Source of the DNA: a virus
Virus record (IMG/VR): IMGVR_UViG_3300042879_000801
Span: 1 to 21,271 of that record
Direction: 5' to 3' (one strand)
DNA: 21,271 nucleotides
The position numbers and the translations under genes are program-made. Shown piece by piece: positions 15,597 to 21,271 of this stretch (the stretch's first letter is position 1; each line of letters starts with the position of its first letter). The notes beneath the pieces were generated by a model, which saw only the letters and a list, made by a program, of their open reading frames with translations, made no database searches and was not told the origin of the DNA.

Positions 15597-16273
15597 TTGT
15601 TCACTCCGTTGTGTGGGCAAGATACTACCACGCAGTGTTTTTTACAGAGTCCTGACGGGTTTGGGTTCCATACCCCGGTCTTGTACGCGGTCTCCAGGCG
15701 GTGGATGTCCTGCATCCATGTGCGCCAGTAGTTCTTCTCCTGAGTCTTGTCGTACTCGGCCCGCTTGAAGTCATTCGCCACAACGAAGAGCAGCCCTGCC
15801 TTGACCCGGCGCACTGCAGGAAAGTGCTTGAAGACCATCAGCGCCATGAGTTCCAACTGCGCGGTGTCCGCGTACTTGGCTGACTTGCCGGTCTTGTAGT
15901 CCACCACCCGGGCGATGCCTGTCTCTTCGTTGACGATGAGCAGGTCTGCCACACCCCGGCACCATACCGCAGGGGCGTCGAATGCGCAAGGCTCCAGGGC
16001 CTGCGTCAGGCCCATCTTGTACTCGCAGTGCTTGACACCCGGTATGGACCGCAGGGTATCCAGATGCGGCTTGACGTATGCGAACGCCTCAGGCAGGGGG
16101 GTGCCATCCCGCACGTAGAACTCTGCCGCCTCGTGAAAGTTGGTCCCGTACAGCGTGGCCTCAGTGAAGGGCGGCTCGGTGAAGTTCTTGTGGACCTTGA
16201 CCTCGGCAAACTGCTTTGGGCACGTCTTGAACTTCTTCAGGCCGCTGTACGACCAAGCACTGGGTAGGCTCAA
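15593..16273 (-). CDS. Cas4/RecB-like PD-(D/E)XK nuclease with likely Fe-S cluster
   Basis: A 226-residue nuclease. It opens with SYSGLKKFKTCPKQF (8-22), as in RecB-family nucleases. The active site is visible: His47 in GTNFHEAAE, Asp110 in GVADLL, Asp125 and Lys127 in VVDYKTGK, and Gln139 in AQLEL. One N-terminal Cys (C18) and three C-terminal Cys (C210, C214, C219) match the 4Fe-4S arrangement of Cas4 and AddB-like proteins. Cas4-type enzymes resect DNA ends; in phages without CRISPR they are thought to work in recombination or end processing. The start is TTG 16273, supported by AGGAGA seven bases upstream and by overlap with the previous stop (TTGA). No CRISPR array or other cas gene is in the window. 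Confidence 0.85.
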   Translation of the reverse strand: MSLPSAWSYSGLKKFKTCPKQFAEVKVHKNFTEPPFTEATLYGTNFHEAAEFYVRDGTPLPEAFAYVKPHLDTLRSIPGVKHCEYKMGLTQALEPCAFDAPAVWCRGVADLLIVNEETGIARVVDYKTGKSAKYADTAQLELMALMVFKHFPAVRRVKAGLLFVVANDFKRAEYDKTQEKNYWRTWMQDIHRLETAYKTGVWNPNPSGLCKKHCVVVSCPHNGVNK

Positions 16274-16461
16274 CGGAAACTCTCCTTGTTCTGCATGATT
16301 GCAAGCGAAGCGCCCAGGATACGCGACTCTACACCAATCTTCAAGGCAATCTCGTTGGCCCCACCGTAGTCACCCACGAGACACAAGTCGTGGCATTCCT
16401 TTGCCAACCGCTCAATGTTCATGAGGGGCATTGCGTAATCAATAACCTCAGCAGTCGCCAT
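16270..16461 (-). CDS. Small conserved helical phage protein
   Basis: A 63-residue protein of unknown function. It is mostly helical, with the pattern IERLAKECHDLCLVGDYGGANEIALKIGVESRILGASLA, a layout (ERLA.e..dLCl..dY..A......i..E...L...L) that I recall for small phage proteins near replication genes. Two Cys residues lie in a C-x3-C spacing. The ATG at 16461 overlaps the polymerase stop region by 14 bases, with AGGAAAAA upstream inside the polymerase gene. Its stop TGA overlaps the TTG start of the Cas4-like gene. It is thus translated between polymerase and nuclease and may assist one of them, which is inference from position only. Confidence 0.7.
   Translation of the reverse strand: MATAEVIDYAMPLMNIERLAKECHDLCLVGDYGGANEIALKIGVESRILGASLAIMQNKESFR
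16281..16286 (-). promoter_or_regulatory. Ribosome-binding site that supports a TTG start
   Basis: On the minus strand AGGAGA lies seven bases before TTG 16273. No ATG or GTG lies at a suitable distance, so the rare TTG is the likely start of the Cas4-like gene. Confidence 0.7.
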
Positions 16462-18322
16462 ACGTTTTTCCTATTCCACTTTCACAGTTGATCGGGCAGC
16501 CTGCTGCCCACTTCGGAACCCAGCGCATACATTCTTCAACGTACGCCTGAGCTTGCTCAGCCTCTTCTTCCCGTGCGATGGCAGCCACCGCATCATGCAC
16601 CGTCAGCACCACGTGCAGCTTCTTGGAGATCTTCAGTAGCTGCTGCATCACAATGATACGCGCCAGCGCCTGCACGACGTTTTCAACGAGCTTGCCGCCG
16701 TATATATCCACCAGTCCGGTTTCATCCTTGTACTGCCATGCTTCAAACGCCTGACCGTTCTTGTTCTTCACCCCACGGTGAAGTTGCGGGTAGCTGATGT
16801 ACAGCCCACTGGGCAGCTTGATGCCTTTGTTCCCCTCGACCAGTGCAACGCCTTCGCGCCCGAACCACATGGACTTGTTGCCGTGCATGGCTTCGATTGC
16901 TGCCTCCCCTGTCCTCCATAGTCTCGTGATGTCAGGCACAGAGTTACGGTATGTATCGATGATGTTCTTGCACTCGCTCAGTTCCAAGTCCATGTTCATC
17001 TCGGACGCCTTCAGTGTGATCTGAAGTTTCACCGCCCCGGTCTGGTATCCGCAGCCCAGGACCACCGTCTTGCCTACGAACCGCTCTACCTTATCCGCCT
17101 TCGTTACCGGCCTCCCGAAGATCTTACTCGCCATCTTGCAGTACACATCCACGCCATTGGCGAAGTCTTGCACGAGGTCATCCTGCCCCGCCAGCCACGC
17201 AAGCATCCGCGCCTCGATGTTGGACGAGTCGCAGTCGATGATCACATAGCCCGGAGGTGCCTCGATGCACTTCTTGAGCTTGTTGGCTTGCGCCCCACGG
17301 GCCGGTAGGTTTTGCAGGTTTATACCATCAGTGCCGCCCAAGCGGTGCGTTCTCGCAGCAGAATATCTCAGAGGCACCGGGAACAGCGGGCTCCGCCCTG
17401 CCATGTCGATGAACCGCTGAGTGCGCGTCTCCTCCAGGGTGCTCTTGACCCCCATCCGTGCAGCCACCACAGCCTGCACCCGCTCGTCAGGGTGCTCCAA
17501 CAGGGCCTTCATACCCGGGTCGGTCTTGGCAAAAGCGAACGCTTGCTTGCCTGTCGTGGGGCTGACCTTCATCGGCGGGGACACCCCGAACGACTCCAGC
17601 ACCAAAGCGAACTTCGGGTTGGACATCAGGTCTTCCTTGGCGATGCCCGCGTTGGACAGCAGTTCTTCCTTGCGCCGCACCACATCGGCAAGGTGCTCCT
17701 CCAGCTTCTGCGCGTTCAAGCGCAGCGTGGGCTCGGTGTACATCCTGATGAGCCGGTCGATCAACTCCAGTTCCTTGCGGGGATAGGGGTCTCGATGGTC
17801 GAACGTCTCGGGCTTGTACCACCCGTTGGACATCAGGAAGAACAGTTCATGGCATAGCTGCACATCGTGCAGGCAGTAGTCAGCGTAGTCCTTGAACTCT
17901 TGCTCGGTGAAGTCACAGCGACGTTTGCCCATCGCGTTCTGCACGGCAGTGCCCTTGTCCTCCAGCCCGTACCGTTTGGCAAGCAGGGCCAGAGAGTTAC
18001 CCTTCATACCGAACATGGCACGTGCCATCGACAGGGTGTCCAGCCACGCAGCGGGGTTGATCCCGAACCTCCAGGCCAGGATGGCAGCATCGAAGAGCGT
18101 GTTGTGGCACAGCACCGCGTACTTACCCCACTCGATGCCGTCGAGCCGGTATTGGATCTCCTCATGGGTGCCAGTGACGATCTCCTTGGTGCCATCCGGC
18201 CAGCGCAGTCCAAGCATGATGACTTCGAAGCGCGGGTCGCGGATGTAGTGCTCCATCGTCATTTTCGACAACGAGAAGTCTTTGTCGTAGTAGGTTTCAA
18301 AATCCGCTGTCAGGATGTCCAT
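16448..18322 (-). CDS. Family A DNA polymerase with DEDDy proofreading domain
   Basis: A 624-residue replicative polymerase. The exonuclease domain (about 1-190) has ADFETYY (D7, E9), HNTLFDAA (D78) and YCLHD (Y149, D153). The polymerase domain has YSAARTHRLGGTDGINLQNLP (320-340), motif A DSSNIEAR (D365-R372), the O-helix R414, K418, Y426 (RFVGKTVVLGCGYQTG) and motif C VHDAV (H576, D577). There is no 5'-3' exonuclease domain, as in T7-type enzymes. Two features stand out: the residue equivalent to E. coli Phe762 / T7 Tyr526 is Leu422, and the usual Glu after the motif C Asp is Ala578. Both catalytic Asp residues are present, so the enzyme should be active. The start overlaps the VRR-NUC gene by 13 bases. 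Confidence 0.95.
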   Translation of the reverse strand: MDILTADFETYYDKDFSLSKMTMEHYIRDPRFEVIMLGLRWPDGTKEIVTGTHEEIQYRLDGIEWGKYAVLCHNTLFDAAILAWRFGINPAAWLDTLSMARAMFGMKGNSLALLAKRYGLEDKGTAVQNAMGKRRCDFTEQEFKDYADYCLHDVQLCHELFFLMSNGWYKPETFDHRDPYPRKELELIDRLIRMYTEPTLRLNAQKLEEHLADVVRRKEELLSNAGIAKEDLMSNPKFALVLESFGVSPPMKVSPTTGKQAFAFAKTDPGMKALLEHPDERVQAVVAARMGVKSTLEETRTQRFIDMAGRSPLFPVPLRYSAARTHRLGGTDGINLQNLPARGAQANKLKKCIEAPPGYVIIDCDSSNIEARMLAWLAGQDDLVQDFANGVDVYCKMASKIFGRPVTKADKVERFVGKTVVLGCGYQTGAVKLQITLKASEMNMDLELSECKNIIDTYRNSVPDITRLWRTGEAAIEAMHGNKSMWFGREGVALVEGNKGIKLPSGLYISYPQLHRGVKNKNGQAFEAWQYKDETGLVDIYGGKLVENVVQALARIIVMQQLLKISKKLHVVLTVHDAVAAIAREEEAEQAQAYVEECMRWVPKWAAGCPINCESGIGKTYGDC

Positions 18323-18615
18323 TGTGATCTCTCATGGAACCACTCTTCGAGCAGCTCAAGTGTGTCTTCGCGCACCACCATCGCGGACCCACCGGCTTTG
18401 TGTATGTCGGCCATCTCACGTTCTTGCAGGGCAGTGGGCTTGTTGAAACCGGCCTTGCATTCTACACCAAGGAACATGCCTCGGTAGCAGACAATGATGT
18501 CTGGGATGCCTGCTCGACCGTAGCCGTTCTGTGCAGGAAAGAAGTAGTAAGCGCGGTACTTCTTGATGATCTCGACGCATCGCGCCTTCACTGCGCTTTC
18601 AGGAGTTCGTGCCAT
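18310..18615 (-). CDS. VRR-NUC domain nuclease
   Basis: A 101-residue protein that is a single VRR-NUC domain of the PD-(D/E)XK superfamily. E6 in the first helix, D39 in GIPDIIV, E52 and K54 in VECK, and Q64 in LQEREMADI mark the expected active site; a Gly/Arg-rich loop (NGYGRAGIPD) precedes the Asp. The fold is shared with FAN1 and phage Holliday-junction-type resolvases, so cleavage of branched DNA is the likely role. ATG 18615 has CGGAG eight bases upstream, inside the DUF3310 gene, with a 17-base overlap. Its end overlaps the polymerase start by 13 bases, so the three genes are closely coupled. The length is usual for stand-alone phage VRR-NUC proteins. Confidence 0.88.
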   Translation of the reverse strand: MARTPESAVKARCVEIIKKYRAYYFFPAQNGYGRAGIPDIIVCYRGMFLGVECKAGFNKPTALQEREMADIHKAGGSAMVVREDTLELLEEWFHERSQWTS

Positions 18616-18829
18616 TTGCTTGCTCCGCTTCTGTGACCTCTATCAGTTTGTCGATGTAATGACGGGCCTTCTTCAGGTCTTGCACACCGCCCTTGTGTCG
18701 CCAGCGGGACAGATACTTGACGGCATTGCCGTCTAAGTAACCGAGGTTCCAGTCTAGGATTACGTCCCACGTTTCGTAGGCGTGTTGTTTGTAGTGAGCG
18801 CCGCCCACTTGGGTTTCGTTTGCTGCCAT
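18599..18829 (-). CDS. DUF3310 protein
   Basis: A 76-residue DUF3310 protein. The family signature is complete: VGGAHYKQ (8-15), WDVI (21-24), YLDGNAVKYLSRWRHKGG (31-48) and DLKKARHYIDKLIEV (51-65). DUF3310 proteins are common in tailed phages, some annotated as nucleotide kinases because of similarity to a Staphylococcus phage protein, but the function is not well proven. It is encoded before the nuclease and polymerase genes, which fits a nucleotide-supply or replication accessory role. The ATG at 18829 has no Shine-Dalgarno site (upstream is CCTCAACATC), unusual in this operon. It may be the first gene after a promoter in the 18830-19009 gap and could be translated from a short or structured leader. 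Confidence 0.9.
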   Translation of the reverse strand: MAANETQVGGAHYKQHAYETWDVILDWNLGYLDGNAVKYLSRWRHKGGVQDLKKARHYIDKLIEVTEAEQANGTNS

Positions 18830-18901
18830 GATGTTGAGGTGTTGTTGGGGGTTGAGGGGGAGACACAGATTCCTAGCCCCCTCGGTCTAGGTTGGGGAGA
18901 T

Positions 18902-18939
18902 GCACCATACGCATCAAAATCAGCGGGCACGTATGGTGC
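18902..18939. promoter_or_regulatory. Perfect 10-bp inverted repeat in the intergenic gap (operator candidate)
   Basis: GCACCATACG (18902-18911) and CGTATGGTGC (18930-18939) are exact reverse complements separated by 18 bases. The gap 18830-19009 otherwise holds no gene. A weaker CCTAG/CTAGG pair (5 bp) lies between it and the DUF3310 start. No T run follows on either strand, so a regulator-binding site or RNA stem is more likely than a terminator. I cannot see a convincing -10/-35 pair. Confidence 0.6.
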
Positions 18940-19009
18940 GCAAGAAATGGCTTCACATCTGTGAGGCTAGAACCACGCTTGCAGCTATGCAACGCCCGCT
19001 AAAAATCTG

Positions 19010-19228
19010 CTACGCCGACTTCTTCGGCGCTTTTGTATTTGGATTTTCGTATTGCTTTGTTGACGACGACGGTGTCACCTCGGTAGCTGTAGAGGAAAGG
19101 CCAACAATTCTTTCCTCCGTGTTGAACCTGTGCAGGTTCGCGCACTGGTAGCGACGGCGGCGCGATCCATCTCTCCTGAGAACCGACTCCAGAACTTCCG
19201 TCCATGTTCCGCACTGAGGACATTTCAT
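19010..19228 (-). CDS. Small zinc-ribbon protein
   Basis: A 72-residue protein. It starts MKCPQCGTW (C3, C6) and continues with an Arg-rich strand and YQCANLHRF (C29, H33), giving a CxxC...CxxxH zinc ribbon like the N-terminus of NrdR or Ogr-type proteins. The C-terminal 30 residues are Ser/Thr/Lys-rich and likely disordered. It could bind nucleic acid, perhaps as a phage transcription factor, but nothing beyond the ribbon proves this. I chose ATG 19228 because AAGGAAAGGAGA lies directly upstream; a longer frame to 19285 would overlap the preceding gene and lacks such a site. It is the last gene before the 180-base gap and is lower in GC than the replication genes. Confidence 0.75.
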   Translation of the reverse strand: MKCPQCGTWTEVLESVLRRDGSRRRRYQCANLHRFNTEERIVGLSSTATEVTPSSSTKQYENPNTKAPKKSA

Positions 19229-19244
19229 TCTCCTTTCCTTTGAG

Positions 19245-19457
19245 TCATCCTTCAATAATTCTTGTAAGCATAGCCATCCGATCAATTAGCTCTTGTTCTC
19301 GGCACCACAAATACGACCAATGGTGTTCTCGCTGCATAAAGATGTCAGGGTGGTTGTTTGCGTATAACTCGTCAAGCATTCTTTTAGCTTGGTCGTATGA
19401 GTAACGGGCACGTTCTTCAACAGACATCGTGCTCCAAAGTTTTTTTGGTTCAGTCAT
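19245..19457 (-). CDS. Small hypothetical helical protein
   Basis: A 70-residue protein of unknown function. It is mostly helical and charged, with many aromatic residues (LWSTMSVEERARYSYDQAKR, HHWSYLWCREQEL). I recognise no family. Reality is supported by GGAGGTGAAAG directly before ATG 19457, one of the best ribosome sites here, and by tight packing: an 8-base overlap with the upstream gene and 16 bases before the zinc-ribbon start, which includes that gene's ribosome site. It is low in GC like its neighbour. Confidence 0.7.
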   Translation of the reverse strand: MTEPKKLWSTMSVEERARYSYDQAKRMLDELYANNHPDIFMQREHHWSYLWCREQELIDRMAMLTRIIEG

Positions 19458-19638
19458 CTTTCACCTCCACAAAATCTCCATTAGGACACGGACCATGCCC
19501 GGTCCACGGGCCGATCCACACTTGCCGCCCTGCGGCGGGATGCACAGGATTTATGTGCATGTTCCTTGCGCATTGTTTGCACTGCTCAAGCAAAGGGTTG
19601 CTCATGCAGCGGGCGAAGTCTTGTGGTAGGTAGTTCAT
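19450..19638 (-). CDS. Small Cys-rich phage protein
   Basis: A 62-residue protein with C11, C20, C23 and C51. The order RC ... PL..QC..CARNM.INP ... VWIGPW ... PCPNGDF matches a small Cys-rich protein I recall from phages of Burkholderiales-type hosts (Cys, then CxxC-Arg, then a Trp-Pro patch and a final Cys), probably zinc-binding. Function unknown. ATG 19638 has AAGGAG five bases upstream, encoded inside the end of the previous gene. It overlaps the next gene by 8 bases. Confidence 0.68.
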   Translation of the reverse strand: MNYLPQDFARCMSNPLLEQCKQCARNMHINPVHPAAGRQVWIGPWTGHGPCPNGDFVEVKDD

Positions 19639-19639
19639 G

Positions 19640-19861
19640 TCAACTCCTTATAAGACTGACATCTGGCTGGATTGCGTACATCTCTACTTCATCCATGCCT
19701 TTCACGAAACGTCCTGCGCTGGTTACCCAGCAATCTCCTTGAGGAAGACCCTCATACCAGCAAGCGGTATGGATTCTGTCTAGCCCTTTCCACAGAACAA
19801 TGCACTTTGATCCGTGTGGGGGCGCAGCCCCAGACAGCCATGTAAGCACGGTTTCGGTCAT
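19640..19861 (-). CDS. Small hypothetical protein
   Basis: A 73-residue protein of unknown function. It alternates hydrophobic and polar residues as in a compact beta fold (GSKCIVLWKGL, HTACWYEG, DCWVTSAGRFVKG, VEMYAIQP). I recognise only a loose resemblance to small phage proteins with a W-Y-G and Y-A-I-Q-P pattern. ATG 19861 has AAGGAG six bases upstream and overlaps the preceding stop as ATGA. It ends one base before the next start and encodes that gene's ribosome site in its final codons. Confidence 0.72.
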   Translation of the reverse strand: MTETVLTWLSGAAPPHGSKCIVLWKGLDRIHTACWYEGLPQGDCWVTSAGRFVKGMDEVEMYAIQPDVSLIRS

Positions 19862-20151
19862 GACTTACTCCTTGCGCGTATCTCGGCGGCGCATTCATCT
19901 GCATACCCTCCTTCCCATCCATCTTCAACGCACCTTACATCGCACACCTTCGCACACGCCTCGCGCTCGGCCTCCACCTCGATCTGAATCTCGCGCTCGT
20001 AGCTCTGCTGCTGCAGGGCCAGCGTGTGCTCGTAGTTCTTGCGCTCGGCAGCGGCGACAAGGGCGGCGAAGAAAATCAGGCGCTCATCTAACGAACCAAA
20101 CTCATCAATGCCAGCCTCCCTAGCCATGAGGATGATGTCTTCGCGGGTCAT
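19858..20151 (-). CDS. Conserved phage hypothetical (MTREDIILMAREAG family)
   Basis: A 97-residue protein. The opening MTREDIILMAREAGIDEF, then LIFFAALVAAAERK, and a C-terminal EACAKVC ... CAAEIRAR are features of a very common phage hypothetical family of proteobacterial phages. It is mainly helical; residues about 33-66 look like a coiled coil. The Cys residues C66, C70, C74 and C87 could bind metal or be structural. Function unknown. GGAGGGGAAGG precedes ATG 20151; both ends overlap neighbours as ATGA. Confidence 0.8.
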   Translation of the reverse strand: MTREDIILMAREAGIDEFGSLDERLIFFAALVAAAERKNYEHTLALQQQSYEREIQIEVEAEREACAKVCDVRCVEDGWEGGYADECAAEIRARSKS

Positions 20152-20453
20152 GCCTTCCCCTCCACTTTGGCATACGCTTCCTTTGCTTCTTGCATCGCAG
20201 GGTGTTCACCGTCTGCTTCCATCAGTCGATTCTCCAAGTTGTTGCAGTAGCTGATAAGGCGGCGCAGTGCAGCACCAAGTTCCCCGTTTAGGGCGTGCAG
20301 GCGGAGCAGTTCGGCAGCGGCGTCTCGGCAAAGTGGATCGGCTGAATTACCTGTGACTAGCGATATTCGTCCAGTGCCGCTGTAGGTGCTATGCGTGGCT
20401 TTGCGTTCTTTCAGCGCATCAGCCAGCCGCAGGGCGGTAGGTTGGTCATTCAT
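20148..20453 (-). CDS. Conserved phage hypothetical (LRLADALKER type)
   Basis: A 101-residue protein. It starts MNDQPTALRLADALKER and has AAAELLRLHALNGELGAALRRLI, the pattern of a common small phage protein with a helical C-terminal half. The middle section (STYSGTGRISLVTGNSADP) is polar and probably a loop. Function unknown. AAGGAG lies nine bases before ATG 20453. It overlaps the preceding gene by 8 bases and the following one by 4. Confidence 0.78.
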   Translation of the reverse strand: MNDQPTALRLADALKERKATHSTYSGTGRISLVTGNSADPLCRDAAAELLRLHALNGELGAALRRLISYCNNLENRLMEADGEHPAMQEAKEAYAKVEGKA

Positions 20454-20718
20454 GGTTCTTGCTCCTTACCACCCGCCTTGCGAATGCCGGGTTGTTGCCC
20501 AGATCACAACCGGGCTCCCACTCGCCGGGGCACTGGTCTTTAAGGCGGTCGCCGCAACTGCACTGCACCGGCTCTGCCAGCGCGGCCTTGAGGGCTGTGA
20601 TGGCTTGCTCCATCGGGCCTTCGTAATCGGCCAGGACAAAGCCATACAGGTTTATGTGCTCCCACGCCTCCAGCGCCTGCTGGACCGTGGCGCGGGGTAG
20701 GGTAATCAGGTCAGTCAT
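20446..20718 (-). CDS. Conserved phage hypothetical with C-terminal Cys motif
   Basis: A 90-residue protein. The N-terminal half (LITLPRATVQQALEAWEHI ... AITALKAALAEPV) follows a common small phage family that is helical and often precedes the two genes downstream. The C-terminal half carries C53, C55, C63 and C71, a possible zinc site that I do not recall in typical members, so it may be a fusion or extension. AAGGAG five bases before ATG 20718 supports the start, which overlaps the preceding stop as ATGA. Confidence 0.75.
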   Translation of the reverse strand: MTDLITLPRATVQQALEAWEHINLYGFVLADYEGPMEQAITALKAALAEPVQCSCGDRLKDQCPGEWEPGCDLGNNPAFARRVVRSKNHE

Positions 20719-21026
20719 TTCATCTCCTTGCCCAGTTCTGCTGCTGCACGGACTATTGCGCGGCGGGTGGCGGCAAGAGGGTCTTCACCATTACGCTCAA
20801 GGAACACTTCCTTTTGCGTAAACTCTTGCCCACAAAGCGCCACCTCGTCATATGAACAATTTACGGTTAGCCGCAGCTTCACCGCCAACTCAAAGGCATC
20901 GCCAGAATTGGTGAGGGGGTTCCAATACAAACCGTTTGCCCTAAGCAGACCGCCACTAGCACGGGATGTCCCACTAGGATTGCCCGCCGCCTTCGCAGCG
21001 GCCTCAAGCAATTCGCGGTCGGTCAT
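20715..21026 (-). CDS. Conserved phage hypothetical (WNPLTNSGDAFELAVKL type)
   Basis: A 103-residue protein. MTDRELLEAAAKAAG, YWNPLTNSGDAFELAVKLRL and ATRRAIVRAAAELGK are the landmarks of a widespread phage hypothetical family whose function is unknown to me. It is compact and mixed helix/strand. The ATG at 21026 overlaps the preceding stop as ATGA; GGGGGTGT lies upstream as a modest ribosome site. Its neighbours are other small genes of the same early-type block. Confidence 0.8.
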   Translation of the reverse strand: MTDRELLEAAAKAAGNPSGTSRASGGLLRANGLYWNPLTNSGDAFELAVKLRLTVNCSYDEVALCGQEFTQKEVFLERNGEDPLAATRRAIVRAAAELGKEMK

Positions 21027-21202
21027 ACCAACACCCCCACAACGAATGCGATCAAACCGACAAGGACAACGACGCCGAGCCCCAGCAGGACCAGTTTGCC
21101 CAAGGATTCAGGGGCGTCGTCATTGACGCCGATCTCGGTTGCCGCCTCGGCGGCTTCGGGGTAGCGGCCTTGTTGGTCAAGGCCTTTGGGTAGTTTCTTC
21201 AT
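21023..21202 (-). CDS. Small C-terminal-anchored membrane protein
   Basis: A 59-residue protein. Residues 1-33 are polar and acidic toward the end; residues about 34-58 are one hydrophobic membrane segment rich in Val, Leu and Gly that runs to the C-terminus. No signal peptide. The orientation is probably N-terminus inside, as for tail-anchored proteins. Function unknown; small phage membrane proteins can act in exclusion, host inhibition or lysis, but nothing here decides this. I chose ATG 21202 (MKKLPKGL), which overlaps the upstream stop as ATGA and follows GGGGGT; a longer frame to 21244 begins in the upstream gene and encodes an unlikely Trp/Cys/Gly run. Confidence 0.7.
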   Translation of the reverse strand: MKKLPKGLDQQGRYPEAAEAATEIGVNDDAPESLGKLVLLGLGVVVLVGLIAFVVGVLV

Positions 21203-21270
21203 GCCGCACCCCCACCAAACACCAGCACCACAGCGCCAGCGCACGCCACCAATCCGATGGCGAAGATCAG
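21199..21270 (-). CDS. C-terminal end of a small hydrophobic protein (partial)
   Basis: A frame enters from the right edge on the minus strand and stops at TGA 21199-21201, leaving 23 residues (LIFAIGLVACAGAVVLVFGG then Gly-Ala-Ala). This is a full membrane segment. The stop overlaps the next start as ATGA, the coupling seen in the rest of this block. It is too short to name; the start lies outside the window. Confidence 0.5.
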   Translation of the reverse strand: MIFAIGLVACAGAVVLVFGGGAA

Positions 21271-21271
21271 A

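Noticed and set aside
18953-18964. TCACATCTGTGA palindrome resembling a regulator site
   Set aside because: The half-sites are in the opposite order and spacing to CRP sites, and a 5-bp palindrome is expected by chance.
19013-19029. 6-bp hairpin with nearby T-rich sequence at the end of the zinc-ribbon gene
   Set aside because: On the minus strand the T run is separated from the stem by seven bases; on the plus strand the T run is closer, but no plus-strand gene needs it. Kept only as a weak possibility.
1-21271. tRNA genes, CRISPR arrays, insertion sequences, integrase or attachment sites
   Set aside because: Read through on both strands; I saw no cloverleaf with a CCA end, no regularly spaced repeats, no transposase or integrase motifs.

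Overview
The window looks like part of the genome of a tailed, lytic-type double-stranded DNA phage. It carries a family A DNA polymerase with a proofreading domain, a primase-helicase, a likely single-stranded DNA-binding protein, an SNF2-type helicase, several nucleases and large virion proteins. The genes are packed almost end to end, and many starts overlap the previous stop as ATGA or TTGA. Most genes have good Shine-Dalgarno sites, and GC is moderately high. The style of the small genes suggests a proteobacterial host, perhaps in the Burkholderiales. That host guess rests on remembered family resemblance only. I see no integrase, tRNA, CRISPR array, terminase, portal or capsid gene.

Plus strand, 1-8316 (virion side). 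The end of a small structural-type gene is followed by a 590-residue Gln/Ala-rich, coiled-coil protein. Next comes a 2102-residue polyvalent protein with an N-terminal module rich in small hydrophobic residues, a long Pro/Ala linker with tandem repeats, a zincin-type HEFLH motif, and a C-terminal region resembling LPD38. The last two proteins are most simply read as internal or ejected virion proteins.

Junction, 8317-8394. The plus and minus gene blocks converge here. A GC-rich hairpin followed, in minus-strand sense, by a run of six T ends the minus-strand transcription unit.

Minus strand, 18829 down to 8395 (replication and recombination). In transcription order: DUF3310 protein, VRR-NUC nuclease, DNA polymerase, small conserved protein, Cas4/RecB-like nuclease, HNH nuclease, a cluster of four stem-loops, DnaQ-like exonuclease, SNF2 helicase, coiled-coil protein, ssDNA-binding protein candidate, small HTH protein, primase-helicase, and a short conserved protein. 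Together they supply priming, unwinding, synthesis, proofreading and DNA-end processing.

Minus strand, 21270 down to 19010 (probably early genes). Nine closely spaced small genes of mostly unknown function include two small membrane proteins and Cys-containing proteins. They are separated from the replication genes by a 180-base gap holding a perfect 10-bp inverted repeat. Transcription probably enters from beyond 21271 and runs leftward.

Most noteworthy are the leucine at the 762-equivalent position of the polymerase together with an altered motif C, the stem-loop cluster at 15204-15305, the inverted repeat at 18902-18939, the metalloprotease-like motif inside the giant virion protein, and that gene's patchy base composition.
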